Made by a program: the position numbers and the translations under genes. Below, in pieces: positions 1-12,237 of a DNA stretch of 64,000 nucleotides (its first letter is position 1; every line of letters starts with the position of its first letter). This DNA comes from Brasenia schreberi. Taxonomy: Eukaryota > Streptophyta > Magnoliopsida > Nymphaeales > Cabombaceae. The notes beneath the pieces are model-generated. The model searched no databases and had not been told where the DNA came from. It was given only the letters and a program-made list of their open reading frames with translations. Where the stretch lies: positions 14,812,501-14,876,500 of the forward strand of contig JAYKKT010000089.1 of the NCBI GenBank assembly GCA_036023115.1, in the 5' to 3' direction.

Positions 1-364
1 GTGTTGTTTAAACTAGCAACTCTGCTTCCAGCTGAGCCCTGTAAATGTAAGAGAAAACTCATCAGATGCCTTCTTCAAACTCAAACCAACACAACTATTG
101 CTAAAAATTACAAATAAATGGTTGCTTTTGCTACCAAGAAACAGAACTCTGTCCATCTTCTATTCTCAATCTGCAACGTTATTTTCTGAATTAGAAAGGG
201 ATTCTCTAACACAAAGAGCTCATCCATTATAATCCTGTATGACGGTCAACAAAATTCTACCTTTTTCTAACAACAAAAGATCGCTGTTCAAGACACCCAC
301 AAAATGTATCATTCTATATGACAGAATTGTTAAAATATGACAGAGACATTAAAGTCTGACCTAC

Positions 365-773
365 CTCTCTCTCTCTCTCTCTCTCTCCAGAAACGTGATC
401 AGTGGTGAGTGAATTACCGTGGGGGTTGAGACAGGCATTGAGAGGGGAGTAGCCTGAGTGGAGGCCACCGAAAGAGGGGTAGCTTGAGAAGCATCACGGG
501 GAGCTACAACTCGAAAAGGGGCAGCAGGAGATGAAGATTGAAGCCTTGACATAGACAAATGACTTCGTTGTTCCTCTCTATTTCCTTCTCGATGTTTCTT
601 GTCCTTATCATCATCTTCAATAGCTCCACCATTATCAACGTTCTTCTCGGCCATCTCGGTAACCTGCTGAGAGAAGAAGATTTTGTGAAGAGAGAAGGCG
701 AGAAATCAAGCACCAACAAAATCTAACAGAGAGAATCTTGTGATTTCATTCATACCACATCAGTCGCCCCCAT
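365..773 (-). CDS. 5' exons of an unrecognised gene (partial)
   Basis: Two coding exons of a minus-strand gene that runs off the left edge. A short exon at 773-756 encodes MGATDV. It ends at a GTATGA donor, and a 92-bp intron (755-664) with a CTCAGCAG acceptor leads in frame into 663-365, which encodes VTEMAEKNVDNGG and so on. The second exon is acidic and lysine-rich at first (IEDDDKDKKHREGN). It then turns Ser/Thr/Pro/Ala-rich with two near-identical QATPLS units, and ends in a CT microsatellite read as an Arg-Glu run. A good donor (AG then GTAGGT) lies at 365/364, just before an in-frame stop, so splicing there would avoid the stop. The rest of the gene is outside the window or in 1-360, where I could not recognise an exon. 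The low-complexity N terminus gives no family. An alternative start is the MAEKN methionine at 654. No function is proposed. Confidence 0.5.
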
Positions 774-899
774 CGGCTCCGACGACCAGTGAGAGGAAGA
801 GCAGGTGGTGATCTCATACTCGTCTCCGCCTCCTCAACAGTGCCTTTCATGGTTGTCATCCTTGCTTGCGTGTTGGAATGGAAGAAAGAGAAAAACCTC

Positions 900-937
900 T
901 CTCTCTATATCTATCTATCTATTTGTCTATCTACCTG

Positions 938-971
<34 letters not shown>

Positions 972-1003
972 GAAAGTGAGAGAGAGAGAGAGAGAGAGAA
1001 AAA
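900..1003. repeat. CT / TA / GA microsatellite block
   Basis: Compound simple repeat: CT runs, degenerate CTAT units, a TA run near 954-971 and a GA run near 978-1000. It lies just upstream of the minus-strand gene at the left edge and probably belongs to its 5' untranslated or promoter region. A shorter CT run at 366-388 is inside the second exon of that gene. Confidence 0.85.
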
Positions 1004-1029
1004 GATGGAGAGATTGACGACGCAAATAA

Positions 1030-2290
1030 GCACTATTGTTTAACGTCTCTAATCATTGATTTCCTGCACGCAACTAACCTGTTCTTTTTCCTAATAATGA
1101 CCGATTTAAAAAGAATTGGGTCCTTTCTCACGAACTTTTCACTTTTTTTCCTAAACAGGCTGATTCAGTTAAATTCGGTTCCAAACTGCTATTGGACCTT
1201 GTTGGACACAATTTGATTAAACACCAATTTAGTTCCTAACCGAACCTTGAACCATAACAGAAAGGGGGACCTCCTGGTTTCTCCTCCCATGGAACCAGAA
1301 CCAGAGGTCTAACATTGATTTTGTAAGTTTATAAAATTTTGTTTGAACTTTTCCTTTCACTCTCTTTCTTTCATGAGTTTTTCAAGTTAGGAGCATAAGG
1401 GTGTATTTGATTCACGGTACCATGCTTTTGATACTGAAACTATAGTTCTAAGTTCATATGAGACTAAAATCTATCGTAAGAACTATCAATAGTTCCTTAT
1501 TTGATTTGCACTTAGAATTGACACTTAGAACCATGATTCTCTGTGTTTGATTTTGCTCTTAGGCTTGATATTCAAGTTTTAAGTTCATACAACTAGTGAA
1601 TGTTTGATAAATATCATTCATATACATATCAACCGATCAACTAGTTCAATCAAAACTACGTATAAGAATCAAAATTACAAACATCATATCCATATGTTCA
1701 ACCGACCAATTATTTGTACTTTTGTAATCCTTTAAAATGTTAGCAGTTTCTCCATACCCAAAAGCAATTCTAAATGTTGGGCACTTACAATGATAAGCAT
1801 ATCAACAGTTATAACTTCTATTGACCATTCAAAAATAGAATCAAACCTATGAAAAATTAATCGACCTTAAAAAGAAATAAACAATAATATACTCCAAAAG
1901 GACATTTATAATTGTCTCAAATATAATCGGTTTATGCTTCTACTTTTTTTAAACAATTTCATCATAGTCTTCACTCATAAGAGAGAGATAATATATAGAT
2001 ATCATCTAAAGAAGATAAGTACGAAGATCTTAAAGTATATTTTAAGTCAACAACAACTTCAATACTAATATCAATTATAACTACAACTTAAAGTCTAAAA
2101 TGAAGTCCTTTCAAACAGGTATCAACCATTATAGAAAAATGTCAAGCATTTATCTTTGATTGATATCCTTGATGCATCAAATTATTTAATAAAAAATAAC
2201 TAATAAAGAAGGAAAAGTTACAATAGTATCAAAAAGTATGAAAATGACACATCAAAGAGAAATAGCATAATTAAAAAAAACATGAGTTTT
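1030..2290. other. AT-rich intergenic DNA without recognisable gene
   Basis: No coding region, RNA gene or clear mobile element seen on either strand. The text around 1400-1620 contains loosely repeated phrases about TTGATT and TTAGAACC that suggest old repeat sequence, but no boundaries could be set. Confidence 0.5.
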
Positions 2291-5200
2291 GAAACACAAG
2301 AAGGTATACACAAGCAAGTTTCTTTTATAAACATCAAGAACAATTTTTGCACTATGGGTTTGTCATTTGCTTGAACTATCAGTTTTTACAAATACCTTGA
2401 TCAATTGCATAACTAAAAGATTTCGGCAATGAAATACATGACTCCTCAACCTATCAAGACTTGATCAAGTTATAGGAGGCAACAATTAACCCCCAAAACA
2501 TCGGAGAGAGAAGGTGACATGTCCACATATAGAAGATGAGTCGTGTTTGGGGTAGTAGATAGTCCCTTTAGGTGAAAGGTGACAATGGCATCCAAAACCA
2601 AAAGCTTATCATATTGTTCTAACCTCTACATGGCCCACATGCTAACAAAGCACAAATTATTTGATTAGAATGACTTGTTGGTTGATAGACCAAATGTATC
2701 ACAAATAATAAACCAACTAAATGCTGAGCCAGACCAAGTTGACCATTCATTTGGTTGCCAATTCAACTTTTTCTATTCTATTTTGTTATGCTCATGAAAA
2801 ATGCATAGAACAAGCACTTCTGACTTCATGACAATGATACCCTATGATGCACAATAATATGCATCAACTACAAAGCAAAAACTTCTATGACAACTTGATC
2901 GAGTCTTGATGTTGCAAATAACTCGGTACAATCCCAAGACTCTAAAGATGAAAGTGATAAGATGCTCAGGACGTTGTTGAAATTCTTAATAAACCTGCAG
3001 TAGAATGAGGTTAGTCTGTCTTGAATGGTCTTGATCTTTTCGGGGTCCGCTTCTACCCCTTGTGTGGATACAATATATCTTAGGAAGCTGACTTGGGGTA
3101 CAAAATATCTCTGTAAGTTGGATGGGCATGATTTTCTGTTGTCATTGGATGTTTTCCTGTTGTTGTTGGAGGCCAATGATTATAGCTTGATTGGTAGACA
3201 AGCCTCAAGGTACTAAGTTGATCCTTCACAGTTTGGAGTATCACGTTCCAAGATGGACATGTTCTTGAAGTGTGGAGTTGGTAGGGTTTGGGTGAATCAG
3301 GGAGGAATTAGAAAACGTACAAAATGACATCTGAGAAGAAGGGTCTGCAAGAGAATAAAAATTGAGACAATAAATATAAGACTGACCTATGAGAAATTGT
3401 TTATCATAGAACAACCTTGTGCGATAAGGAAATCTACCATGCCAAGACTATTCCGTACACCTGAAAATCTCAATGAAAGCATGAAAATGATGGAAACAAC
3501 TATGTGCAATCCCAAGACTCTAAAGATGAAAGTGTTAGGATGCTTAGTGATAGTAACTCGCCACACTCCAGTGAACCGATAGAATAATAAGAGTGCACTC
3601 GCCACACTCAAGGAAACCTTGGAGTGATAAGAGATATCAAATCCTATGAAATTCAGATGAGAGAAAATGAAAGCAAAACCTAGTTGACGATTTCTTTCAA
3701 TGTATCCCTATTTATACTCAAGACAACCCCTTGAGCTAGGTTACTGTACCAAACAAATATTAAGTAGTAGTAATGCAAAATAAATAACATAAAAAATCAA
3801 AACAGCAGGCTGGGCATCACCCAAGGCTGAGTAATGAGGTTAGGCATCACACAAGCAAGTTTCTTTTATAAACATTAAGAACAATTTTTGCACTATGGGT
3901 TTGTCATTTGCTTGAACTACCAGTTTTTTCAAATACCTTGATCAATTGCATAACTAAAAGATTTCAGCAATGAAATACGTGACTCCTCAACCTATCAAGA
4001 CTTGATCAAGTTATAGGAGGCAATAATTAACCCCCAAAACATCGGAGAGAGAAGGTGACATGTCCACATATAGAAGATGAGTCGTGTTTGGGGTAGTAGA
4101 TAGTCCCTTTAGGTGAATGGTGACAATGTCATCCAAAACCAAAAGCTTGTCATATTATTCTAACCTCTACATGGCCCACATGCTAACAAAGCACAAATGA
4201 TTTGATTAGAATGACTTGTTGGTTGATAGAACAAACAAATAATAAACCAACTGAATGTGAGCAAGACCAAGTTGACCATTCATTTGGTTGCCAATTCAAC
4301 TTTTTCTATTCTATTTTGTTATGCTCATGAAAAATGCACAGAACAAGCACCTCTGGCCTCATGATAATGATACCCTATGATGCACAATAATATGCATCAA
4401 CTACAAAGTAAAAACTTCTATAACAACTTGATCGAGTCTTGATGATGCAAATAACTCGGTACAATCCCAAGACTCTAAAGATGAAAGTGATAAGATGCTC
4501 GGTGATAGTAACTTGCCACACTCCAGTGAACTGCTAGAATGATAAGAGTGCACTCGCCACACTCATGGAAACCTTGGAGTGATAAGAGTTACTGAATCTT
4601 ATGCAATTTAGATGAGCGAAAATGAAAGCAAAAACCAGTTGTTGATTTCTTTCAACGGAGCCCTATTTATGCTCAAGACAACCCCTTGATCTAGGTTACT
4701 GCATCAAATAGATATTAAGTAGTTTTATATGAAATGAATAACATGGGGAATCAATGCAATAGGTTGGGCATCACCCAAGACCAAGTTGACCATTCGTTTG
4801 GTTGTCAATTCAACTTTTTCTATTTTATTTCGTTATGCTCATGGAAAATGCACAGGACAAGCACTTCCGCTTCATGACAATGATACCCTACAATGCACAA
4901 TAATATGTAATAACTACAAAGCAAAAACTTCTATGACAACTTGATCAAATCTTGATGATGCAAACAATTCGGTACAATCCCAAGACTCCAAAGATGAAAG
5001 TGATAAGATGCTCAGTGACAGTAACTCGCCACACTCCAGTAAACTGCTACAATGATAAGAGTGCGCTTGCCACACTTAAGGAAACCCTTGAGTGATAAGA
5101 GTTATGTAATTCAAATGAGAGAAAATGAAAACAAAAACCAGTTGTTGATTTCTTTCAAAGGATCCCTATTTATGCTCAAGACAACCCCTTGAGCTAGGTT

Positions 5201-5310
5201 ACTACATCAAACAAATATTAAGTAGTAATAATATAAAATAAATAATATGGGGAATCAAAATATTAGGTTGGGCATCACCCAAGACTGAGTAATGAGTTAA
5301 ACACCTTCCA
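2290..5310. repeat. Nested direct-repeat array of retroelement origin
   Basis: Several segments recur in the same orientation. The block starting CAAGCAAGTTTCTTTTATAA near 2310 returns near 3852 and stays similar for about 600 bp. Segments containing TTGACCATTCATTTGGTTG occur near 2740 and 4272, with a further copy near 4786. The phrase CCCAAGACTCTAAAGATGAA occurs near 2932, 3510 and 4466, with a one-base variant near 4979. GGAAACCTTGGAGTGATAAG-type and CAACCCCTTGAGCTAGGTTA-type phrases recur near 3610, 3724, 4570, 4680, 5080 and 5186. The copies differ by scattered substitutions and small indels, so the array is old. The first unit includes a Ty3/gypsy pol scrap, which suggests a rearranged, partly tandem retroelement derivative. 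Confidence 0.8.
2868..3176 (-). pseudogene. Ty3/gypsy reverse transcriptase C-terminal fragment
   Basis: The minus-strand translation contains VSFLRYIVSTQGVEADPEKI followed shortly by LTSFYCRFIKNFN. This matches the end of gypsy reverse transcriptases, where a FLGYIVS..G...D..KI motif is followed by a LASFYRRFI.NFS motif. Here the usual stretch between the two motifs is shortened, so the fragment carries a deletion. No intact element surrounds it. It is non-functional. Confidence 0.75.
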
Positions 5311-5493
5311 ATGATGATTATTGAGGAGATTAATACTAATTAAGCTAAAAGTTGATAAAATGACAAGTGTTAATTTAAGGATGGTGATTGATCAGTTGGA
5401 GTTGGGAGTTGCCAACTGAAGTTTTTTGATGAACCTAGATGCTTCCAGATAGTGGATCCTCAAGTTGGCTTGGGCCAACCCAACAATTTCAGC

Positions 5494-6624
5494 CAGTGTT
5501 GTCTGACGCGTATCGTATCGCGTATCACTGGGCTTCACGATACGGGCATATCGTATCATATCGTATCGCGTATCGCTGGGCTTCATGATACGGGCATATC
5601 GTATCATATCGTATCGTACTTTAATATTAAAATAATATGAAAATTATTTAAAAAAACAAGAAAATTAGTAAAAAATCCTGGAAAAATCTGGAAAAATTTG
5701 ATAATTGCTTTAAATTCATACAATGCAAAGTTTAGCACAGATTGAACATTCAACATTGAACAATTGGATCCAAAATTACATATTTTGAAGCAAAAAATGA
5801 AATACATTTACATTTTACATATTTTAATTTGTATAAGGATTATTAACTAAATATTCTTCATCTTTTACTTGATAAAGATTCAAAGTTTCTCATCACCTTC
5901 TGCCTTAAAATGAAAATCTTCTCTCCTTCGTGATGCTGTTGCACTTCAAATTAATTCATGCAATGTCTTCTTCGGTTAGGAGTGTATTTTCTTCGTTATC
6001 TTCCATAATCCACTCATCTAATATATCAAAATTAACAAACTGCTATCTTTGTACACATAGTTGTCATATTTGCTAATTTTCATATATGAGCAAAACAATG
6101 AGCTCAATTTCTTTGATTATTGACTCTATGACACCTCAGTGATGTGATATTATTACTTGATAATATCCTTTTTTCTCTTACAATTAGCTTTTTAACTAAT
6201 GCTTGAGCTTCATTTCCAGATTGAGTTAAGCCTCACACACGTTGATCATGTTCAACTCAATGGAAGTCACGTAAGGTGAACCCTAAAATAGTGAAGTTGT
6301 GAAATGCCCATTCAATGAACCGTGACAACCAAATGTTTTTAATTGTTTGCGATCTCATGAAATTAGAAACTGCTAGCAGAAATATACCTAAAAGTTGGCA
6401 ACAGAAAGGAAAATGATTTTGTCACAATTTTTATTTGTTTACAAATTATTCTTATTCAGTAAATAAAATTATAAACCCAAATTACATAGAGAAGTGAAGA
6501 GAGGCGAAGAGAGGTCAGAAACCTGCAAAAAAAAATTGAAAAAAAAATTTGAAAAAAAAATTTGAATTTTTTTTTTAGCATATCACCCGTATCGTACCGA
6601 TACGGTGCGATACGGATAATACTA
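5494..6624. mobile_element. hAT-like non-autonomous DNA element, copy 1
   Basis: About 1.13 kb. The left end is CAGTGTTGTC followed by repeated CGTATCG units; the right end has GATACGG units and a decayed AATACTA in place of the AACACTG seen in the second copy (25889-27004). The 8 bp outside each end (ATTTCAGC and ATTTTATC) agree at 6 of 8 positions, consistent with a decayed 8-bp target duplication as in hAT elements. The interior matches the second copy almost throughout. A minus-strand reading near 6010-5930 gives [20 protein letters not shown], which recalls the acidic tail of hAT transposases; this is inference. Reading frames are broken, so it could not move by itself. Confidence 0.7.
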
Positions 6625-7862
6625 ATTTTATCATGTACCTAGTGATCCGCCGTATGGTTGGAAGATCCTGGTACTTGATTCATTGCTGAATTATTAAAAG
6701 ATAACCACAATCATGTATATCTTTATGACATTGTTTGATCATTGAAAGCATATGAAAAACGTTTTTTGCTTCGTTAAAGCTGCTCATTCTGTCATCTATT
6801 TACAACAATCATCATATACGAAGAAAAAATAGAACCACGAGCATGCTATTAAACATGTAATCTACTTGTTCATTGGGCCATTTCCATAAAAAAAAGAAAC
6901 TCTGAGTATTTCATCAAAAAGGAAACTCTAAGCATTTCATCAAACAAAAATGGGTTTACAGTGTTGTGAGAAAATTACATCGACACCCTTTAGAATGTGA
7001 TTGTGATTCTTAGAAGTAGTAAGAATTTCATTTGTTGTCACGTCACAAGGAGATTTTCTTTGTCTTCACGCTTTGTAAGTTCTAAAAAAGAAGTGGGAAA
7101 GAAGAAGAGGAGAAGTAAGTTATTACCATAAATGGTGGAGGAAAGTGGCAGATAGGAGTTGTTGCAGTCAGAGAACTCTTCGATTGTGTTGAGAGAGAGC
7201 GGGTGAGAACATCAACATAGAGGAAGAGAGGTTAGGGTAGTGGTACCAACATCTGTGGCCCACTGCTTGACTTGGGCTGATCTTTTCAAGTAAAATCAGG
7301 CCCATGAAACTCTTGTTCCATGACCCTCTCGAGTTCCTTGCTTCAATCATGACAAACTTGAGTAACGTAATTCCTAAAATTGATGACCCAACCCACGTGG
7401 TACTGTGAATCAAACACCCTTTAATCAGAATCAACGGGTAAACATAACCGGGTGAGATCGATTTGGGTAGGTTCATGATTCCTTCAAGAATGAAGCTAGT
7501 CGTGTCTAACAAGAAAACACTTCTTTTCTTAATTCATAAACCCTTCAAAATAGGTCATCTTAGACTCTTACCATTATATGATATGATAGCGCATAGTCAT
7601 CTTAGACTCTTCAAAATAGGTCATCTTAAACTCATCATTATAAATCTATTACCTTTAGCATGAAATTTAAACAAAGAATTTTGATATGATATTGACGTGA
7701 CCTATATATTTGATGTTAGTGATGATGTGATATGTTTGACATGGCATTGACTTGATGCTTGCTTGTACTGACATCAAATATAGTGTTAACTATTGAGTTT
7801 ATTACTCTTTAGTTTCACAAAAATTCACTTTAGTATTTTATGGTATCTTGAATATTCATTTA
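6625..7862. other. Intergenic, no recognisable gene
   Basis: AT-rich. The 114-residue open frame on the minus strand at 7168-7512 has no motif or family resemblance that I recognise and is treated as chance. A short duplicated phrase (TCATCTTAGACTCTT) occurs near 7555 and 7598. Confidence 0.45.
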
Positions 7863-7885
7863 GTACCAAATTATTAATATTTAAT
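7863..7885. repeat. Target-site duplication, left copy
   Basis: A 23-bp sequence beginning GTACCAAATTATTAATA, identical to 11172-11194. It marks the insertion site of the RTE LINE. Confidence 0.93.
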
Positions 7886-8274
7886 TCTGCTCATGTAAGG
7901 GATCATCCTTGAATTGTCGTTCCCAAGCTCGGATAAAGGAGAAGGGTTGTGTTAGGCTTTTGACAGCTAGCGTAAAACTTCGTTAGATTTTTATAAGATG
8001 AATTACAAAAATTATGAGTATTACTTTAGAGTGTCCCCGCCTAGCGACGCGCTAAAGAGCCCGAATGCAGTGATAAGTAAGCAAGGGCCACTATATTTTT
8101 ACTCGAATGTAGTGAATCAATTGAAAAGAAGGTTCCCGCATCATGGACGGGTATGGGTAAATAAGTTAGTCCCGTTACATTACCACCCGAATGTAGTGAA
8201 AACTTTTCAGAGAGGGTCTCCGCATTTTGAATATGGACGGATGCGGGGAGTAAGGAAGTTAGTGCTAGATAATA

Positions 8275-8868
8275 AAATTCGTATTGGTTCTTGGAATATC
8301 GGAACATTAACAAGTAAGCTAATGGAGGTGGTAGATACTATGATTCGGAAAAAGATTCATATTCTATGTTTACAAGAGACAAAATGGGTTGGAGAAAAAG
8401 CAAAGGAGATAGAGGATAAATGTTTTAAATTATGATACTCAGGTAAAGAAAAGTCTCAAAACGGGGTTGGTATTATCATAAATAAAGATTTAAAGGATAA
8501 TGTAGTAGACATATAACGATATGGTGACCGAATCATGATATTGAAATTAGTGTTAGGAGCAAAGGTTTTGAATATAGTTTGTGCTTACGCACCTAAGTAG
8601 GACTAGAAGATAGTATAAAGACAACTTTTTGGGAAGAGTTAGATAAGGTGATTCAAAGGATTCCACAAAGGGAGATGATTTGTTTAGGAGGAGACTTAAA
8701 TGGACATGTCGGTAAAGAGGCATTAGGATATCAAGGTATTCATGGAAACTTTGGTTTTGTAGATATAAATAAGGAAAGTAGGGAGATTTTAAATTTTGCT
8801 ATGGCATTTGATCTCTTTATAGTCAATACAATATTCAAAAAATGAGATGAACATTTAATTACTTATAA
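8275..8868 (+). pseudogene. RTE endonuclease domain, broken
   Basis: The first part of the LINE coding region. Visible motifs are RIGSWNIGTLTSK, ILCLQETKWVGEKAKEIE, an interrupted VCAYAPK, the metal-site-like GGDLNGHVG, and LNFAMAFDLFIVNT. The order matches the endonuclease that nicks target DNA for target-primed reverse transcription. Stops interrupt it near 8434, 8516, 8600 and 8842, so no active enzyme is encoded. Confidence 0.85.
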
Positions 8869-9689
8869 GAGTGGCTTATCACAAATACAAATTGATTACT
8901 TTATTTATAGAAAAAAAGATAGAGCGTGTTGTAAAGATTGCAAGGTAATTCTAAGAGAAAGCTTAACCACCCAACATCAACTTTTAGTTATAAATTTACA
9001 AATAAAAAAATAGATAAAGAAGAAAAGAGTGCATCGAGTTATTCACACTAAATGGTGGAACCTCAAAAGTATGAAAGAAGATATATTTAAATAGGAAGTC
9101 CTTCAAGGAGATATTTGGAATTATGTTGGTACACCTTGTGATATGTAGAACAATATCACTATATATATTAGGAAAGTGGTGAAAGATGTATTAGGTATAT
9201 TTAAGGGAGGTGTACTGGCACAAAAAGAAGCTTGGTGATGGAGTGAAGTAGTGCAAAATAAAAGCAAGGCAAAGAGGGCATGTTACAAATTATATTATGA
9301 TAAGAAAACTAGTGAAACTTTAAAGGCTTATAAGAAAGCAACGAAGGAAGCGAAAAAGACCGTTAGTGAAGCAAAAGCTAAAATTTGGTAGGATTTATAT
9401 AAAAAGCTCAATTAAAAAGAGGGTGAAAGAGATCTTTAGGATAGGTAGGGCTAGAGATAAGAAAACTAAAGATCTTAATTATATTAGATGCATCAAAGAC
9501 GAGGATAAAAAATTCTAGTGGCAAATAATGATATAAGAAATAGATAAAAAACTATTTTTATAAGCTTCCAATGGAACTAAAGATGTTAGTATTAACTTAA
9601 GAGAGTATCGAAATCAGAAAAGTATATATATATATATATATATATATAAACCACAATTTCTACTGACGTATTCAAAAAAATGAAGTCAA

Positions 9690-11012
9690 AGAGGCTCTTA
9701 AACATATGAAAGGTGGTAAACCGGTAGGACCAGACAATATTCCTATAGAAGTTTAGAAAATACTAGGAGAAATAGGAATCACTTAACTCACAAGACTATT
9801 TAATAAAATATGGAGAAACCAAAAGATGCCCGAAGAATGGAGAGCGAGTACACTTATACCCATGTATAAGAACAAGGTAAACATTCAAAATTGTGTGAAT
9901 TATCGAAGTATCAAGTTAATGAGCCATACTATAAAATTGTGGAAAAGAATTATCAAACGTAGGTTAAAACAAGTATCAAGTACAACAGAGAACCGATTTA
10001 GATTCATGCCAAGCAAATCTACTGTTGAAGCAATTCAGCTTTCGAGACGTCTTATAGAACATTTTAGAGCAAAAAAGAAAGACCTTTACATGATATTTAT
10101 TGATTTAGAAAAAACTTACGATAAGGTACCAAGAGAGGTTCTTTGTAGAACCTTGGAAAAAAGATGTATCCCATTGACATACATTAACCTTATAAGAGAC
10201 ATGTACAATGATGCAAAAACATGTATGAGAATTCATGAAGGAATGACAGACTTCTTTGAAGTTAATATTGGGTTATATTAAGGATCAACTTTAAGTCCAT
10301 ACTTATTTATAATGGTGATTGATGAGTTAACAAAACATATTCAAGATGAAGTACCTTGGTGTATGTTATTTGCATATGACATTGTATTAATAGAGGAGTG
10401 TAAGAAAAAAGTTAATAGAAAATTGGAACTCCGGAGAGAAACATTAAAAAGCAAAGGCCTCCAACTTAGTAGAACAAAGACAAAATATATGGAATGTAAG
10501 TTTGATCATTTTATTACTTTAGAGGACATAGAAATTAAAATTGGTATACATTACATCCCCCAAAAGAAAAGTTTTAAATACCTAGGGTCAATTTTTTAGA
10601 GTGATGAAAGAATTGATGAAGATGTTACGCATAGAATTAATGTTGGCTGGTTAAAATGGAGAGGAGCATCAGGTATTCTTTGTGATAAGAAGATACCATT
10701 AAAATTAAAAGGTAAATATTATAGAGCAACAATTAGACATGCCATGTTTTATGGTTCTGAGTGTTGGGCAGTTAATCATGAACATGTACAAAAGATGGTT
10801 GTGACAGAAATGAAGATGTTGAGATTGAGTGGTCATACAAGAAAATACCATATACATAATAAGGTTATTAGAAACAAATTAGGAGTAGTACCAATAGAGG
10901 ATAAAATGAGAGAATATCGTTTAAGATGGTTTGGACATATACGAAGAAGATTAAAAGAAGAACCTGTAAGAAGGTATGAAAAACTAAATTTGAAAAATAT
11001 TAAAGGAGTTTG
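9690..11012 (+). pseudogene. RTE reverse transcriptase domain, broken
   Basis: The second part of the LINE coding region, in several open pieces (9826-10281, 10312-10599, 10744-11013) separated by single stops or frameshifts. The motifs follow the RTE order: EEWRASTLIPMYKNK, NYRSIKLMSHTIKLWKRII, MIFIDLEKTYDKVPREVL, GSTLSPYLF, FAYDIVLIEE, and the C-terminal RLRWFGHI. The catalytic aspartate pair is reduced to Tyr-Asp. A second copy on the other strand lies at 54314-57225. Confidence 0.9.
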
Positions 11013-11171
11013 AAAACAACCACAAAAGTGTTGGAAAGAAACAATAAAGAATGATCTAAGCTTATTGTGAGTTAACTGCTAACATGGCACATGATAGGGC
11101 TATGTGGAAACAAAGAATCCATGTAGCCGACCGCGTCTAGTATGGGAAAAGGTTTAGTTGTTGTTATTGTT

Positions 11172-11194
11172 GTACCAAATTATTAATATTTAAT
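11172..11194. repeat. Target-site duplication, right copy
   Basis: Identical to 7863-7885 and directly after the GTT-rich tail of the LINE. The pair defines the element ends exactly. Confidence 0.93.
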
Positions 11195-12235
11195 AAAACA
11201 CTAAATATTTAAACTAATTAATAATTATTATATAAATAAGTTTATTATTCCAAATTATAATTAAGAAAACTTCAATAAATGCTTAAAGATATATTTCAAA
11301 TTAATATATGGCAATAACATTACTTTAGATATCAGTTATTAATTTATATTAAACATTTAATTTAGTTTAACATTATAATTAATAATTTTTCAATAGCGAC
11401 TTTAAATTTTTATGAAATCATCAATATGAGAATAAATTTTAAATCTAATGGCTGTAAATTAATATTTAAGTTGATTGAGTTGATGTTAAAATTATTAATT
11501 TGGCAGGCATCAATCAAAGTTAAGTTGATATTACTGACATGAAGACTAAGTTTACAAAAATAAATATTTGATAGCATAAAATTAAATTTTAATAACACAA
11601 GTTAATTTTAAATATATTAATATAAAATATCATTTTCCTACCTTCTAACATTGCTTGGTTTATTTATAAACTAAAGTTGTTAATATAAATTAATAATTAC
11701 ATGTTTAAATAAGATTACATTTAGTAATTAATATCTAAAATAAGGATATTATTATAAATTAATTTTAAATATACATTTTAAAAATTTATTAAAGCTTTCT
11801 TAATTATACTATGCATTAATGATCTTATTTTACATATTAATTATTAATTTACTTTAAATATTTAATCGTTTATGTAAAAATTAATAATTGATAGTGAAAT
11901 AGACTTTTAAGATAACATGAGGTACTAAAGTGGATTTTCATGATACTACATGGTACAAAACAAAGATTTAGCATCATATATTTAACATCATATTTGATGT
12001 CGGCATCATGTGTCAACACCACGACTGACATTTCATGTCAGTGCTAGCATTAGATATATATGTCATGATAGTGCGACACCATTGCCATATCAACAATTGT
12101 GTCATAATAAAACTCTACCAAATGAAAATGGATCTAAATGAGTCGCCTCATACCCAAACCAAATGATCCTAACTAGACCCAAATAACATAAAACTAAATC
12201 CAAATGACACTCATTTCCTAATGATCTACCGCTTG
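11195..12235. other. Very AT-rich intergenic DNA
   Basis: Dominated by TTAATA and AATTTT words. No gene, RNA gene or element end could be recognised on either strand. Confidence 0.5.
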
Positions 12236-12237
12236 CA

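Larger units (their letters stand above)
7886..11171 (+). mobile_element. RTE-type LINE, nearly full length, inactivated
   Basis: A 3,286-bp non-LTR retrotransposon. It is flanked by a perfect 23-bp target-site duplication at 7863-7885 and 11172-11194. It ends in a GTTGTTATTGTTG tail, as RTE-clade elements do. The coding part holds an apurinic-type endonuclease domain (RIGSWNIGTLTSK near 8275, LQETKW near 8371, GGDLNGHVG near 8690). A reverse transcriptase domain follows (EEWRASTLIPMYKNK near 9832, IFIDLEKTYDKVPREV near 10096) and then a C-terminal region (RLRWFGHIRRR near 10920). The frame is interrupted by many stops and shifts. The reverse transcriptase catalytic box, normally FADD, reads FAYDIVLI near 10368. 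The perfect duplication suggests a younger insertion than most elements here. Confidence 0.93.

Noticed and set aside
7168..7512. 114-codon minus-strand frame
   Set aside because: No recognisable domain, no supporting splice partners, and it lies among repeats.
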